Source of the DNA: Pyronema omphalodes
Taxonomy: Eukaryota > Ascomycota > Pezizomycetes > Pezizales > Pyronemataceae
Reading direction: 5' to 3'
DNA: 51,045 nt
Assembly: GCA_024516155.1 (NCBI GenBank)
Contig: JAJJXM010000127.1
Coordinates: forward strand, 1 to 51,045
Within the stretch, counting starts at the first letter, position 1. Each line of letters starts with the position of its first letter. Both the position numbers and the translations under genes were made by a program. Shown in pieces: positions 25,308 to 35,673 of this stretch. A model generated the notes under the pieces. That model saw only the letters and a program-made list of their open reading frames with translations. It did not search any database and was not told the origin of the DNA.

Positions 25308-26661
25308 TAAATAATGAATGATGCTAGGGCTACATATGGGATAGAAGGCTTGCATTTTATTTTTTTTTAGAGGTTATGATCTATATCAAAATAGGCGCAT
25401 ATAATTCAATGGAATCTCTATCTTGAAGTCTGTGCGGGTTTACAGATGCAAACACTTCTGGTCCCAGACTGAACGGGAATTTGAAAAGGTGACACAAGGT
25501 CTTTCACAACGTCAGGCAAACCAGTGCATGGTGCTATTTTTTCCATCTTTCTTCATGGCTCACAAAATATGAGATAACCGTTTGTATTTTAAAATATTTC
25601 GGAATTATTGTACCCTCAAAATATTGAGGACAAAAAGAAAGTGACCACAGCAGGGATCGAACCTGCAATCTCTTGATTCGTAGTCAAGCGCCTTGCCATT
25701 GGGCCATGCGGCCGATCTTATGACAGATTATTACTTGAGGCTTTTTGTCGGCAAAACAACGACTTATCTCCTCTAGCAATCATCGAATTGCCATCGCCAT
25801 GTCGTTGTATGGATTGTGAGGCTTGTCTGTTGTGATATGTAGCGTTTGTCGGAGGTTGGGTATCTACCGGCGGAGAAGGTAGTTAGTGGTAGCTTAGCGG
25901 ATGGAATTGATTGCTAGAGTCCAAGTGCAAGCTGTCCTCGAGGCACCAGCACAACATCAACCATTTGGGAAGCTGACGGAATGCGTCAAAGGGATACCAT
26001 CCGATATGACTGCAAATTATCCCGTATAAGTCGTGTTGAATATCGGTGGCTAAAGTTGAAGAATGGTAATGGCTGGGGATGAAGATGAAGATGGAGATGT
26101 GAGTAGATAGAGAGCTCCTGGGCTGCAGTCGAGCCGAAGAGGGTCGAAGCTACATTGCCTGTAAGCTACATACCTTAATTGCCGCTAGTGAATCGTAAGC
26201 GCCGATCGCCCTTGATTAGGAAGCATTCGGTGATTAATATCTCCTTCGGGATGAATCTTCAACGGAACATGAGAAACCGCAAAACAGCCCATATATCTGA
26301 TTCAAAAAATCCGAATATTTACGCACAGTCACAATTACGAGTACGTTCAGCAAGTATTTTAACCACGTGATTCATATTCTCCACCAATCGTAAAGTTCCA
26401 CGGCCGCCTGCATTGGATAGTATCTGAACGCGTACCCAAATAAAGTTTGGCGCCATCTCGCCCTCCAGTTGCACCTTGTCTCCCCACATCGTGTTCCCGT
26501 CAGCGGCGGATTCGCGTCCGAACGAGCCGAATCCGGGCTCCGTCCAAGAGACAGGGTCCCAACGAACTCGGAAGCTAGTCGCGCGTCGAAAAACCAACAA
26601 ATATGGAAGAGATGCACTTCTCTTCTCACCTTCTCCTCCTCATCCCGTCATCACCGCCAAA
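25308..26661. other. intergenic with one tRNA
   Basis: Contains the tRNA-Arg listed separately and the ERG2 promoter/leader. The frames around 26.32-26.66 kb start on non-ATG codons or lack domains; the plus-strand one is the upstream extension of ERG2 exon 1. Confidence 0.55.
25643..25713 (-). tRNA. tRNA-Arg(ACG)
   Basis: 71 nt, intronless. The minus strand folds as a cloverleaf: acceptor GGCCGCA with TGTGGTC, D arm GCCCAATGGCAAGGC, anticodon stem CTTGA/TCAAG enclosing CTACGAA (anticodon ACG, plus positions 25679-25681), and T arm GCAGG-TTCGATC-CCTGC. A34 would be deaminated to inosine to read CGU, CGC and CGA. The internal A and B box consensus sequences are present. Confidence 0.95.
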
Positions 26662-27390
26662 ATGAAGACCCTTCACCTCATTCTCCTCGTCTTACCGGTC
26701 ATCTTCTACTACCTTGATGCTCTCCTCCCCAAGGGTTACATCTTTGACCCTGTGAAGCTCCAGGAGCTTTCCAAAATTTCCATTGAATCTGGAAATGGAA
26801 ACACTACTCAGATCATGAGCAACCTTGTTGAGTTGCTTCAGGAGGAGTACGGTTCCCAGCATGTTAATGGACTGGAGATGGACAAGTGGTTCTTCAAGTA
26901 TGTCCCCCGTATTAACTCAATTCCCTCCAATTACTCTTTTTCTTCACTTTGACTTTGTCCTGGGATGTGTTGCTAACAAACCACCAGCAATGCCGGCGGT
27001 GCAATGGGATCCATGCTCATCCTCCACGCGTCAATTTCCGAGTACTTGATTCTCTTCGGTACCCCTCTCGGAACCGAGGGACACTCCGGAGTCCACTTGG
27101 CCCACGACTACTTCACCATTCTTTCCGGAGAGCAGATGCGTCTTGCCCCCGGTGAGATTGAGCCTACTGTCTTCCGCCCTGGTGACCAGAACTACTTGCC
27201 CCGTGGAGAGGCTACCCAGTACGTTCTTAACGGATGGGCTTTGGAGTTGGCTCAGGGATGGATTCCTTCCATGTTGCCTTTCGGATTTTTGGACACTTTC
27301 ACCTCTACCTTGGACTTTTACAACCTCTGGAAGACTGTTTACTTGACTGGAGTCAACATGATTGGACAGTTGTTGATTGGAAAGATCTAA
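26662..27390 (+). CDS. ERG2: C-8 sterol isomerase
   Basis: Exons 26662-26897 and 26988-27390; 212 aa. The 90-nt intron has GTATGT, a GCTAAC branch site and CACCAG; splicing gives [15 protein letters not shown]. Erg2 moves the sterol double bond from C8 to C7 (fecosterol to episterol) in ergosterol synthesis at the ER, and is a target of morpholine fungicides. The protein starts with one hydrophobic helix ([20 protein letters not shown]) and carries the family core [60 protein letters not shown], the fold shared with the sigma-1 receptor, and a C-terminal amphipathic stretch. Length is normal (the yeast protein is slightly longer). Confidence 0.96.
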
Positions 27391-27990
27391 AAGGCGATAT
27401 TGTGGTGCCCTTCTCTTTTTTTTTTTTTTTGGTATTTCGGTTACATGATACCCGACGGTGCGTAGATGGGAGTTTTGTTTATTAGAGATGTACCTAGGGA
27501 TAAATTATGAGAATAATGGCCAAGGGATGGAGCCGAAGACCAATTATTGCGACAGGGTATTGTTACGCGTAAAATTTAATGACTACTCAATCAACCAATC
27601 ATCAGGTTGGAACGGTGATGGACATAACAACCTTGTAAACATGACAGTGTGCAACCATGAGGAGCCGCATTGTAGCTATTCCATCTCTACAACTATTGAA
27701 CGGCACTGAAGGATTTTTATACCAATCATAAATATCCGGGACAGCCTAGTCACTGCAATTGAAAATATATTGATTTGACCCCTCATTCTCTCGTACAGGC
27801 TTGATGTCACGGCCTAATTTCAAGCGCGGGGTCTAGAGTCCTTCCTTGAGTCGTAGCGGTCCATTGATCTAACAATTGATCATGATTATGGAAGCTGCTC
27901 CTATCTATATTTTTTGATGATTCTATCATGTCTATCCGATGGATTTTCTTCTAATTTGAGCCTAATTATACCTCTTTCCAGCGTTATTTG
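27391..27990. other. ERG2 3' flank
   Basis: No gene recognised. A T-run follows ERG2. Around 27.81 kb there is a short TGTCACGGCC that resembles the start of the LTRs found further right, but similarity does not continue, so no element is called. Confidence 0.4.
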
Positions 27991-28159
27991 CTTATTTGAA
28001 AATTGCAGACACTTTCCATTGGTCGTATATAACCAGAGAAATCCTAGAAACATCTAGCTGATCCACCAGAATCCGACAGTATCTCTTTCTATCGCTAAAA
28101 ATATGTATTTGCCAGTCTTTGAAGTCAAGAGGCCTTGATGGTGATCGGTTCACAAGGGC

Positions 28160-28530
28160 AATAATTGCATTCGGCCCGGCTGGCTCGTGGTCGGGCCTGA
28201 ACTTATCGGGCCTATTGGGTTGAGCCTGGCTCGGCTCGAATTGGCCTGACCAGTAGTAATTGTACATACATTTGCGGAGCTCCTGGGTGCCCTGTAATGC
28301 TGCAAGGCCAAGTAAGAGAAAAGCATACTGCCAGGCTCGCACCCGGAGACGGTGAAAATCGAGTATGCTCTCCATCGCATTTATGTCAATGAAATAGAAG
28401 ATAACTAGAGACTGACGTATGGTAAAGCACTCTATCAGCAGGTGAATTATTGATTCTATCGAAGTTCGGCATGGGACAGGTTGGCCGAGCCCACTGCACT
28501 CGCCGTCATCTGGGCGACGCACGTCCTACC
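28160..28530 (-). repeat. unknown duplicated sequence, copy 1
   Basis: Shares extended similarity (roughly three quarters identical by eye) and orientation with 32133-32495. Both encode on the minus strand a related segment: ECFTIRQSLVIFYFI...ILDFHRLRVRAWQYAFLLLGLAALQGTQELRK here, ECFTIRLSLILFYLI...ILDFHCLGVCTWQYVFLLLGLEALKCVQELRK in copy 2. The frame around copy 1 (27992-28522) is 176 codons, with one or two hydrophobic segments. Protein-level conservation suggests remnants of a duplicated gene or of an unknown repeat family. No domain recognised. Confidence 0.6.
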
Positions 28531-28819
28531 TACCCTGAAAAGCACCTCATTCTGTGGGATACAGCTAGTCCAATCCTCCGTAATCAACTATGCTTAATGA
28601 AGACTTGTATCGTAGCCAATGAGAATTAGAAATATCACGAAAGTTTTGTACTCGAATTATCACTCGAAGTTTCTTCATCACAATGAAAAACAATATTATT
28701 TATCTTTTGAATGCCAGAAAACCACCGGCTGCCTTAGTGAACATGATACACCGTTTTTCCCTTCGCCTGGGATGTTATGTATGATGCTGGGCACATGACT
28801 GACTCACACTCGAAAGTAC

Positions 28820-28845
28820 CCGCCCCCCGGAGCGGGCATTTTGTG
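28820..28845. repeat. GC-rich imperfect hairpin
   Basis: CCCGC and GCGGG arms enclose a C/G-rich loop, in otherwise AT-rich DNA and just before a CT-rich leader-like stretch. Possible repeat-element end; not assigned. Confidence 0.35.
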
Positions 28846-30250
28846 CATCCCTAACAAACCTGATCATCCCCGATCCCTCCCTCCTTAGCTAAAACGGAGC
28901 TCAAGCTCTCTCTCGATCGTTCTAGCTCCTTTCTTCCATTTCTTCTCTCTGTCATCCCTCTCTTCCCTTTCTCGTTCTCCTCCGCACCCGTTCGCCATCG
29001 CCAAAACACAACGATGGTAGGATGTCAACTGATACTGACCAAAGTCGACGACAGCTATCAAACTTTATAAATCGACTTCGATTAAGCGATTAGCTATGTT
29101 ACTTTGGATTTCCGGTTTGAATCCTTCCGCTAAAGCTCGCGATTGCTCCTTCGCACCTCGACGCTCACGACCACTGGCTGGTCGCGATGAGTCGATGGTC
29201 ACCGAACAACAACGTGATCTCCGAGGTTCCTAGATAAGTCCCATGGAAGAAAAAAACGACGAAGGATTTAGGTACGTTCCTATCTAGCTACTATTGCGAT
29301 AAATCAAGATCTTCTCGGATGCTGACAACCCTGTGATAGAGAGGAGGCAACCAACTACGACGTCTTCAACACATGAGCTTCTGCTTGTGGCGTTTGATAC
29401 CACTGAGGTGAATCCCCTTCTACAATAACTATTTCATATGCTAAGCAGCCTTTAAACAGATGTGTAAGCTCAGGGCTTACCAGCGCCAGACTGCGTGGGC
29501 TTTGTGCGGCGGGGTGCTACAAACCTTCGTCACCTCCGACACCGGTATCCAACCTTGGATCTGGCTGGCCTTTCTAGTTCCATCAGGATGTAATTCATAT
29601 CTGGTACTTGCCATTTTCTCAGATAGCGGTTAACTGCTGCTAATGTCTGGATTTACAGATTCGGGATCAGCTAATGGCACTTTTAAAGATTGCGGCCGGT
29701 GCCGGTGGTATCACGGAAGCATTGTAAGCTTCTCTTTCCTCATATTATACCATCACAGATTTCGAACTTGGCTAATGAATAGCATAGCAATTCTCTGCTG
29801 TCTCCTGCGTCTTCATCAGCGACGTCTGACTCTGCTTCGTTCTGTCTCTGTCTCCGTCGACCATCTGACCTGCCTGCGAGGCTGTGTTCGTTGTCCTCTG
29901 CGATTGGGATTTTCAAAGCATTACCTGCTTTGCATTCCTAGTTGACGAGAAACTCGGAATGCAGTTCATTGTAAGCAAAGCTTTTCTATCCTAGGTATCA
30001 CCGACTATAAACGTTGCTAATGGATATAATAGACTTCCTTTTCCGGCCTGTGAAGTTTTTGATAATTATTCCGCACCTTGCGGTGCTTTGGCGGGCTTGG
30101 ATGGATGGTCTACAATTATCCAACTTTGGACTATCTTTTTCTTTTGCAATTGGATGAATCTAGCACGGTGGCCTGCATTTATGGTATGTCTTAATGGATC
30201 CTACCTTACGTCTCATCATACTGATGCCGAATTACTAACTGAATAAATAG

Positions 30251-30770
30251 ATTCCGGGCGGCTCTGATTGTCTTTGACGACTATTCTGCACTGGCTGGTA
30301 CGTCATCTTTCCTTCGATGCTGAACTCAACTAACTGATAGGTAGGGTCTGTGCCGTGTAGTTGTCTTTGACAACTATTCTGCATTGTCTGGTACTTCATC
30401 CCTCCCCTGCTTTTGAACTTCGCTAACTGATGAGTAGGTTCCGTGCCGTGTAGTTGTCTTTGACAACTATTCTGCATTCCCTGGGCTTGCTTGGCTGCGT
30501 TTAAATCCGTGATCCTAATAAAGAGAAGGAAATGACATCCAAATCCTTTGGTTTTCTGGAATCGTGAGTACTCCAATTTCTCCCCCGATTCTGAACTTCG
30601 CTAACCGATAGGTAGGTTCTGGGCCGTTTAGTTGTCTTTGACAACTATTCTGCACTGGCTGGTACTTCACCTACCCCTGCTTTCAAACTTCGCTAACTGA
30701 TGAGTAGGTTCTGTGCTGTCTAGTTGTCTTTGACAACTATTCTGCATTGTCCGGGCTTTGCTGAACTTTG
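30251..30770 (+). repeat. tandem exon-plus-intron-like modules, about 93 bp
   Basis: The core TTGTCTTTGAC[A/G]ACTATTCTGCA recurs at 30268, 30361, 30454, 30632 and 30724, spaced 93, 93, 178 and 92 bp. Each core is embedded in about 46 nt that can read VFDNYSA, and is followed by about 47 nt opening GTAC[G/T]TCA, containing CTAAC or CTAACC, and ending GTAG, i.e. intron-like. A more diverged copy lies near 30055. The core contains a small hairpin (GTTGTC, TTT, GACAAC). Exon-like length is 1 mod 3, so serial splicing would shift frame. Confidence 0.8.
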
Positions 30771-31072
30771 CAATACGACATCGTAAAACCTCCTTCCATC
30801 AGCAGACCGTCGAACTTGATACCTTTTCGACCTCCGAGCGTCTCCAACCATTTTTCCAGGGAGAATAGGAGTAGATCCCGTAAGACAATCAAAGGAAATA
30901 AGACGCCTGATAATCTTCCTGGATCTCGACAGAATGGCTCGTCTCTCGGACCAGACTAAGAGCTCCCGATATATCCGCCGCCGACGTATCCTCAGCACCA
31001 ACAACGTGGTTTTCTTTCAACACCGGACAAATTGGTGGACAGCAATATCAACTACAATGTCCGACGGAGAAA

Positions 31073-31697
31073 ATGAGCTGGCGTTTTGGAAACACAGAGT
31101 CGCGTATCCAACTTTGGATTTTCCGGTTTCCCGTTTCCGTTTGTACCGTGACGACTTGTTCAACACATTCGGTTGAATACTCACCAGAACCATTCCACCT
31201 CCCTGTATTTTTCTCTCTGGCTAAATCCAACATTGGAAAGGTCAATGATATACAAAAACCAAGACCGAAACGAACACTTTTCAAAACTCTTGCCGTCTTT
31301 TGTTACCGGACACCATGTCGGAAAGGCATCCAGCATCACAAAGTGTGTTCTCTGCGCTCAAGGCCACTGAAAATAGACTGGACTACTTCCAATCATAAAT
31401 GTAAGTTTACTTTTCTTCCCATCTAAAACTCCCTTTTATCTTTATAGTAGATAGCTAACCAATGATAATAGTGCCGATTTCATTGCTCAATATCAACTGG
31501 ATGCATCCCGGCACCAACTTCAACGAGATTCTCAACCTCAGATACCTGGAAGAGCAAGCCATGAATGTAAGTCTACCATCCACCCGCCTTTGCATCTTTT
31601 ATTATCTTGGAACCAAATATCTAACGGACTACTACAGTATCACCAAACTTGCGAGGATGGTCTCACCCTCAGACCACTGTTGTCTCCGTTCCTCTAG
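31073..31697 (+). CDS. possible spliced small ORF, unknown
   Basis: If the two well-formed introns 31401-31471 and 31567-31637 are removed, a frame from ATG 31073 stays open to TAG 31695-31697: 160 aa, ending ...INWMHPGTNFNEILNLRYLEEQAMNYHQTCEDGLTLRPLLSPFL. The introns are convincing (GTAAGT donors, GCTAAC and CTAAC branch sites, AG acceptors). The first exon is poor in protein-like composition, and another frame over 31.03-31.18 kb looks better, so the 5' part may be frameshifted. The same final frame continues after two stops into a protein-like stretch ending IRIYPTWDE. No domain is recognised; could be the 3' end of the decayed locus. Confidence 0.3.
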
Positions 31698-32132
31698 TCT
31701 AATTGAGATGGCATTCCGCATCAAGGAGAGTGGCAATGGCAAAGTATTCAAGCCATGTTTAAAGCTGACGTTGATGCCGAAGCCCATCTTACACTATGGG
31801 GAATTAGAATTTATCCCACTTGGGACGAATAAAAAGACCGCAGCATGGAGTGGTTGTGTGAAGGTCGCAGCTGTAGGATGGTACAACCGGGTTCTGTGTT
31901 CTGTGTTTTGTGTTTCTGTCATGAGTAATTGTAATAATATCTGCTGTCAGTTATCTACTAGCTCTTGAGACATTTGTTATAGGTGTCATGAATCATTTGT
32001 AGTTACTTATCCAAAGATGGATATACCCTGGTCTGCGAGGAATAACAGAGGGGAGGGGGTTAATAAATAAGATTTACACGCGGAATATACGATCATTGAG
32101 TGTGGATTGTAGTGTTCGTTATCGTGATACCG

Positions 32133-32495
32133 TTAGCTAGCTCGCAGTTGGTCCTGAATCTGTCGATCCGATTGGGCTGACCCTGACTCGGCTTGGTTAT
32201 TCCTGGCCAGTGGTAAATTGTGAATAAACTTGCGGAGCTCCTGAACGCATTTTAATGCTTCAAGTCCAAGTAAAAGAAAGACATACTGCCAGGTACACAC
32301 TCCGAGGCAGTGGAAATCGAGAATATTTTCTATTGCATGTGTGACAATGAGATAGAAGAGAATTAGAGACAGACGTATGGTGAAGCACTCTGTCAACCCC
32401 AATAAATGATTAACTTTGTTGAGATTCAGCAGAGACCAGTCCGGCCCGTTTCGCCGCAATCATTGTCATTGGGATGGCACACGTCTTACCTAGTT
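32133..32495 (-). repeat. unknown duplicated sequence, copy 2
   Basis: Second copy of the sequence at 28160-28530, same orientation. Its minus-strand frame (32133-32459, 108 codons) keeps the FTIRLSLILFYLI and WQYVFLLLGLEALK segments. Similarity also covers the stretch just upstream of the frame (CACGTCTTACCT here, CACGTCCTACCT in copy 1), so the duplicated unit is longer than the frame. Confidence 0.6.
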
Positions 32496-32545
32496 TATAA
32501 ATCGCCTGACTGTGCGAGGTAGAGCTTCTCTAATGTTTTGTATTG

Positions 32546-35298
32546 AAATTTTGATTTGATTTGATTTTAATCATACACCGTTCGAGGCCTTTAAGGCCTA
32601 TGCGGGAAACTAAATCCGTTTTTCCTGTCCTCGTGGCCGAGACCACCTAAAGAGGCTCCCCAATCTCCTGCACCCCGTGACGTCCCCGAAAAGATAAGTA
32701 AACAAAGAAACACCCAAAAAGAAACAAAAAATCCTAAACCCCAGCCGAGACCTGACAGTCACCCGTATCGCTCACACCTTCCCCTCTTATAACTAAAAAG
32801 AAAAAATCGTGAAAAGCAAAAGAAAAGTAATGAAAAAATTTACAAATCGCCCTCCAAGCACCTGGCCCTTCTGCCCATGCCTATACGTATCTTCTGCCTA
32901 TCTCCGTTGCAGATAAGAATTCCAAGATCGCTTTCGTGAGTCGATCGTCCCTAAATAAGTCCACCACCTTAAGCCTTCCTCTCGGCCTTCCCCTCCGTCC
33001 CCGTATTCTCTCAACCTCCTCTTTCAACGTCTTGAACTCCTTTCGCCAGCGGGGGCATTCTCCAAACAAATGGCCTCTGGTTTGTCTTTTTTCCGACTGG
33101 CACCACCAGCACCGGTCCGACTCTTTTTTCTTAACGCGCACCAGATGGGTGCCGATGAGGGCGTGGCCTGAAGCAAGCTGGAGGAACACAGCTGCTCGGC
33201 GTTTGGGGAGGGAAACCAATTCAGGGCGGATTCCCCATTTTTGGCGGGGGCGGAAGGAACGGCTGGTCGCTGTTTGTTGCTTAATCCAGCGACGAGTGAT
33301 AGTTGATGTCGTTTCCGTTGCGATCCGGTTGAGGTGCGCCAGGGAAGCCCACGCCGGAACAGCACACACTGGATCGTCACACCGTTTGAGCATACGGGAG
33401 TCGCAGCGATGCTTCGATGCTTCCTTAGCTACTCGATCCGCTTCCTCGTTTTCGGGGATATCGCTGTGGCCCGGGATCCAATGGAATTCCACGTCGATAC
33501 CGGAGTCAAAGAGGAGGTAGTAGGCTTCGCGGGAGATAAGTTTGGCAAGCTCCTGGCCGGGACCGGGGGTGTCAGACTCCAGACGCTTGAGAGCAGCCTG
33601 GGCGTCCGAAAAAACGATCGCTTTGGTATTCGAGTTGGGATCCCAGAAGTGATTGGAATGGAACTCCTTGAGCCCTCGCCAGATGGCGTAGAGCTCAGCG
33701 TCGAACACCTCCGTATGACGACCCAAGTAGTGCTGGGAAGAACGAAAGGCTCCGTTGATGTAGCGGACTACTCCCGCTCCCGTATGTCCCTCCATTCGAG
33801 AGCCATCTGTCCAGATGCATGTCGTGGACGTGAGGTTTCTCCAGTTCCGGGCGAAGGTTTCAGCTTCAGCCCTGGGTGCGATCACCACAGGGAAGCGACG
33901 AAAGCGGTCGGGGACTGTGACATTTTCGACTGCTTCGAATCCACATGCTTTTTCCGTGCGCTTAAGCAGCCGAGTGATAGCCGCAGCGGTCGGGGACGGT
34001 TGAGTGCCGGTCGAGGGGGGGGCGGGGCGGGGGCGAGTGAGAAGGCGTGACCGAAATTTCGCTTCTCGGCCTTTGATGAGCGCTTCCGCTGGGCGTACGG
34101 CACTTTCAGCCATCAAGAAGCCGAGTGGGGTCGTTTTGAAGCACCCCGTGACCGCTCGTGCTTGCTTATTGAGGAGCAGTTGCAGTCGAGCAGTGCGTCC
34201 CGAGCTCTTGCCTTTTAGGCGCCGGACTGCGTTAATCTCAGCGCCATACATAGCCACTGACTGGACTACCGCCTTCTGCAGATTGGCAGTGCTCCCCGGA
34301 GGGAGTCCCTGAGCGCGACAAAGCCTTGCCAGACGAGCATGCTGTTGCCTGGCCTTGGTCAACCACTTTTGGTGATGGTGGTTAAGAGTGAGCTTTGGAT
34401 CGAGCCAAAAGCCGAGCCAACGGATGGCTGACGAGGCGAACGGGATCTGGTGAGGACCTACCGAGACTGTGACCTCGTCAGGGTTAGCCTCTCCCCTCCG
34501 TCGAGAAAAAAGCATGGCTTCCGTCTTTTGTGTCTCAAACACCACCGCGTTGGTGGAGGCCCACCACGAGCAGGCGTTTGCGCACCGTTCAAGCTTATCG
34601 GAGACCTCTCGAGCAGAATCACCGGTCACGATCCAGGTTACATCATCGACAAACGACAGGCCTGTTACGTCGGGGACTCTTGATTCGACATGATCAGCGA
34701 GATCGGCTATATAGATCAAGAACAGGACTGGGGATACGGGGGATCCTTGGGGGAGTCCGGTGTTCGTCTCGATGGGAGTGCCTGAATCGCCGCCTAGTGA
34801 TATCTCGACTCTTCGATCACTCATAAACGAAGATACCCACCGCACGTAGCATTCATCCATGCCTGCTCGCCGCATTTTCCGCATAAGGCAGTCTCGATTG
34901 ACAGTGGGAAAGGCCCCTTTAACGTCCATCATTAGAGCGCCCGCGAGTTTCTGCTTTTCCCAAGCGAATTCAACCGCCTCAATTAAGACTGCCGCGGCGT
35001 CGACGGCGGAGCGACCTCTTCTCCCACCAAATTGCCCAGCGTGAAAAGCGTGCAGCCTCTCGGCCTCCTCCGCGATGAGGGTGGCGACGACCTTTTCTAC
35101 TAACTTTCCCAGACAGCTTAAGAGAGATATGATACGGAAACTCTTCGCTTTGCGGTAGGAAGTCTTTCCCGGTTTGGGGATACAGACTCCTTTGGCAGTT
35201 TTCCAGTCGGTTGGGTGGAATCCTAGCCGCACGCAGTGATAGACGATGGAAGTCACCCGTTCAGGGTCCCATCGCATGAGCGCCTTGATAATAGGTAC
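32546..35298 (-). mobile_element. 5'-truncated non-LTR retrotransposon (LINE)
   Basis: Minus-strand element with an RT-RNase H frame, a 3' untranslated region of about 330 bp, and a tail of repeated TTTGAT on the plus strand near 32552-32572 (ATCAAA repeats at the element 3' end). The 5' side stops at about 35298, where TGTCACACCC of an unrelated sequence begins; the endonuclease half expected in Tad/I-type LINEs is missing. Whether truncation came from incomplete reverse transcription or a later insertion cannot be told. Confidence 0.85.
32881..35298 (-). pseudogene. LINE ORF2 fragment: reverse transcriptase and RNase H
   Basis: About 805 codons remain open from the truncation point to the stop at 32881. 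There is no real start codon; a GTG at 35304 belongs to the flanking sequence. RT motifs in order (counted from the 35304 codon): FRIISLLSCLGKLVEKV (56-72), DVKGAFPTV (127-135), GLPQGSPVSP (183-192), FVDD catalytic motif (218-221). Then an RNase H domain with WTDGSRMEGHTGAGV, FDAELYAIWRGL, FSDAQAALKRL and HWIPGHSDIPENEEADRVAKEA, and a C-terminal zinc-binding-like CWWCQSEKRQTRGHLFGEC. RT plus RNase H with this C-terminal motif is typical of fungal Tad-like LINEs. The catalytic residues are intact but the endonuclease is absent, so the copy is not autonomous. Confidence 0.88.
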
Positions 35299-35673
35299 TG
35301 TCACACCCTATAATGTGTGAGAATAGAATAGGTATCATATATAACGCTATGGAGAATATGGCAAACTCGACAGGAGAATGAATAATTAGGTTAGTATCCC
35401 GGGCCGGAACCCCCAGAGGAGCTCCGGCTAGCCACGTCACGTGATTCGTGACTTTCCGATAGGACCTCACGAGGATCCCGGCCCGAGGCGTCGAAACTAT
35501 TATTCACTGTCAGTTTGGGAGGATTCAGGACGGAGAAGGGGGCAGGAACACTTACCTCAAGGGTGTCGACTTACCCTTGAGACAACTACGAACGACGCTG
35601 ATGGAGAACGAAAAAGACGACGGAAGGTCACCTCCTTATACCTGAGGAGTATTCGGCAATACACGGCTACAAT
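35299..35673. repeat. possible edge of another LTR-type element
   Basis: Starts TGTCACACCC directly at the LINE break, as LTRs often do, and contains CACGTCACGTGA and a TATAAGG on the minus strand. Read on the minus strand it ends GGGTGTGACA, also LTR-like. No partner LTR or target duplication is visible; gypsy copy A is inserted at its right side (target ACAAT 35669-35673), so the rest would continue at 50481. Confidence 0.35.
35669..35673. repeat. target site duplication of copy A (left)
   Basis: ACAAT immediately before the LTR TGTCACGG; the same ACAAT follows the right LTR at 50476-50480. The preceding bases differ, so the duplication is exactly 5 bp. Confidence 0.95.

Larger units (their letters stand above)
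28984..31968 (+). pseudogene. degenerate intron-rich locus of unknown identity
   Basis: A CT-rich leader-like region (28.88-29.01 kb) precedes ATG 29014, followed at once by a GTAGGA donor-like sequence. Downstream are many short segments bounded by GTA[A/C/T]G donors, CTAAC/CTAAT branch words and TAG/CAG acceptors: for example 29272-29338, 29571-29668, 29724-29789, 29970-30032, 30186-30250, and two clean 71-nt introns at 31401-31471 and 31567-31637. Word TATCCAACTTTGGA recurs near 29.56, 30.11 and 31.10 kb. Candidate exons are open only piecewise, with in-frame stops, so I read it as a decayed gene or repeat; a non-coding multi-exon RNA is the main alternative. Confidence 0.45.

Noticed and set aside
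26476..26661. Upstream extension of ERG2 exon 1
   Set aside because: Begins at a non-ATG codon; ATG 26662 gives the conserved ERG2 N-terminus.
27805..27870. Possible solo LTR start TGTCACGGCC
   Set aside because: Similarity to the gypsy LTR stops after about ten bases and no end or duplication is found.
28815..28860. Possible Helitron end (GC-rich hairpin)
   Set aside because: No CTRR end, no Rep/helicase frame, and the hairpin is imperfect.
30235..30576. 113-codon minus-strand repeat frame (QNSCQRQLHGT units)
   Set aside because: A 93-bp unit is divisible by three, so a frame stays open by chance; the plus strand has consistent intron signals.
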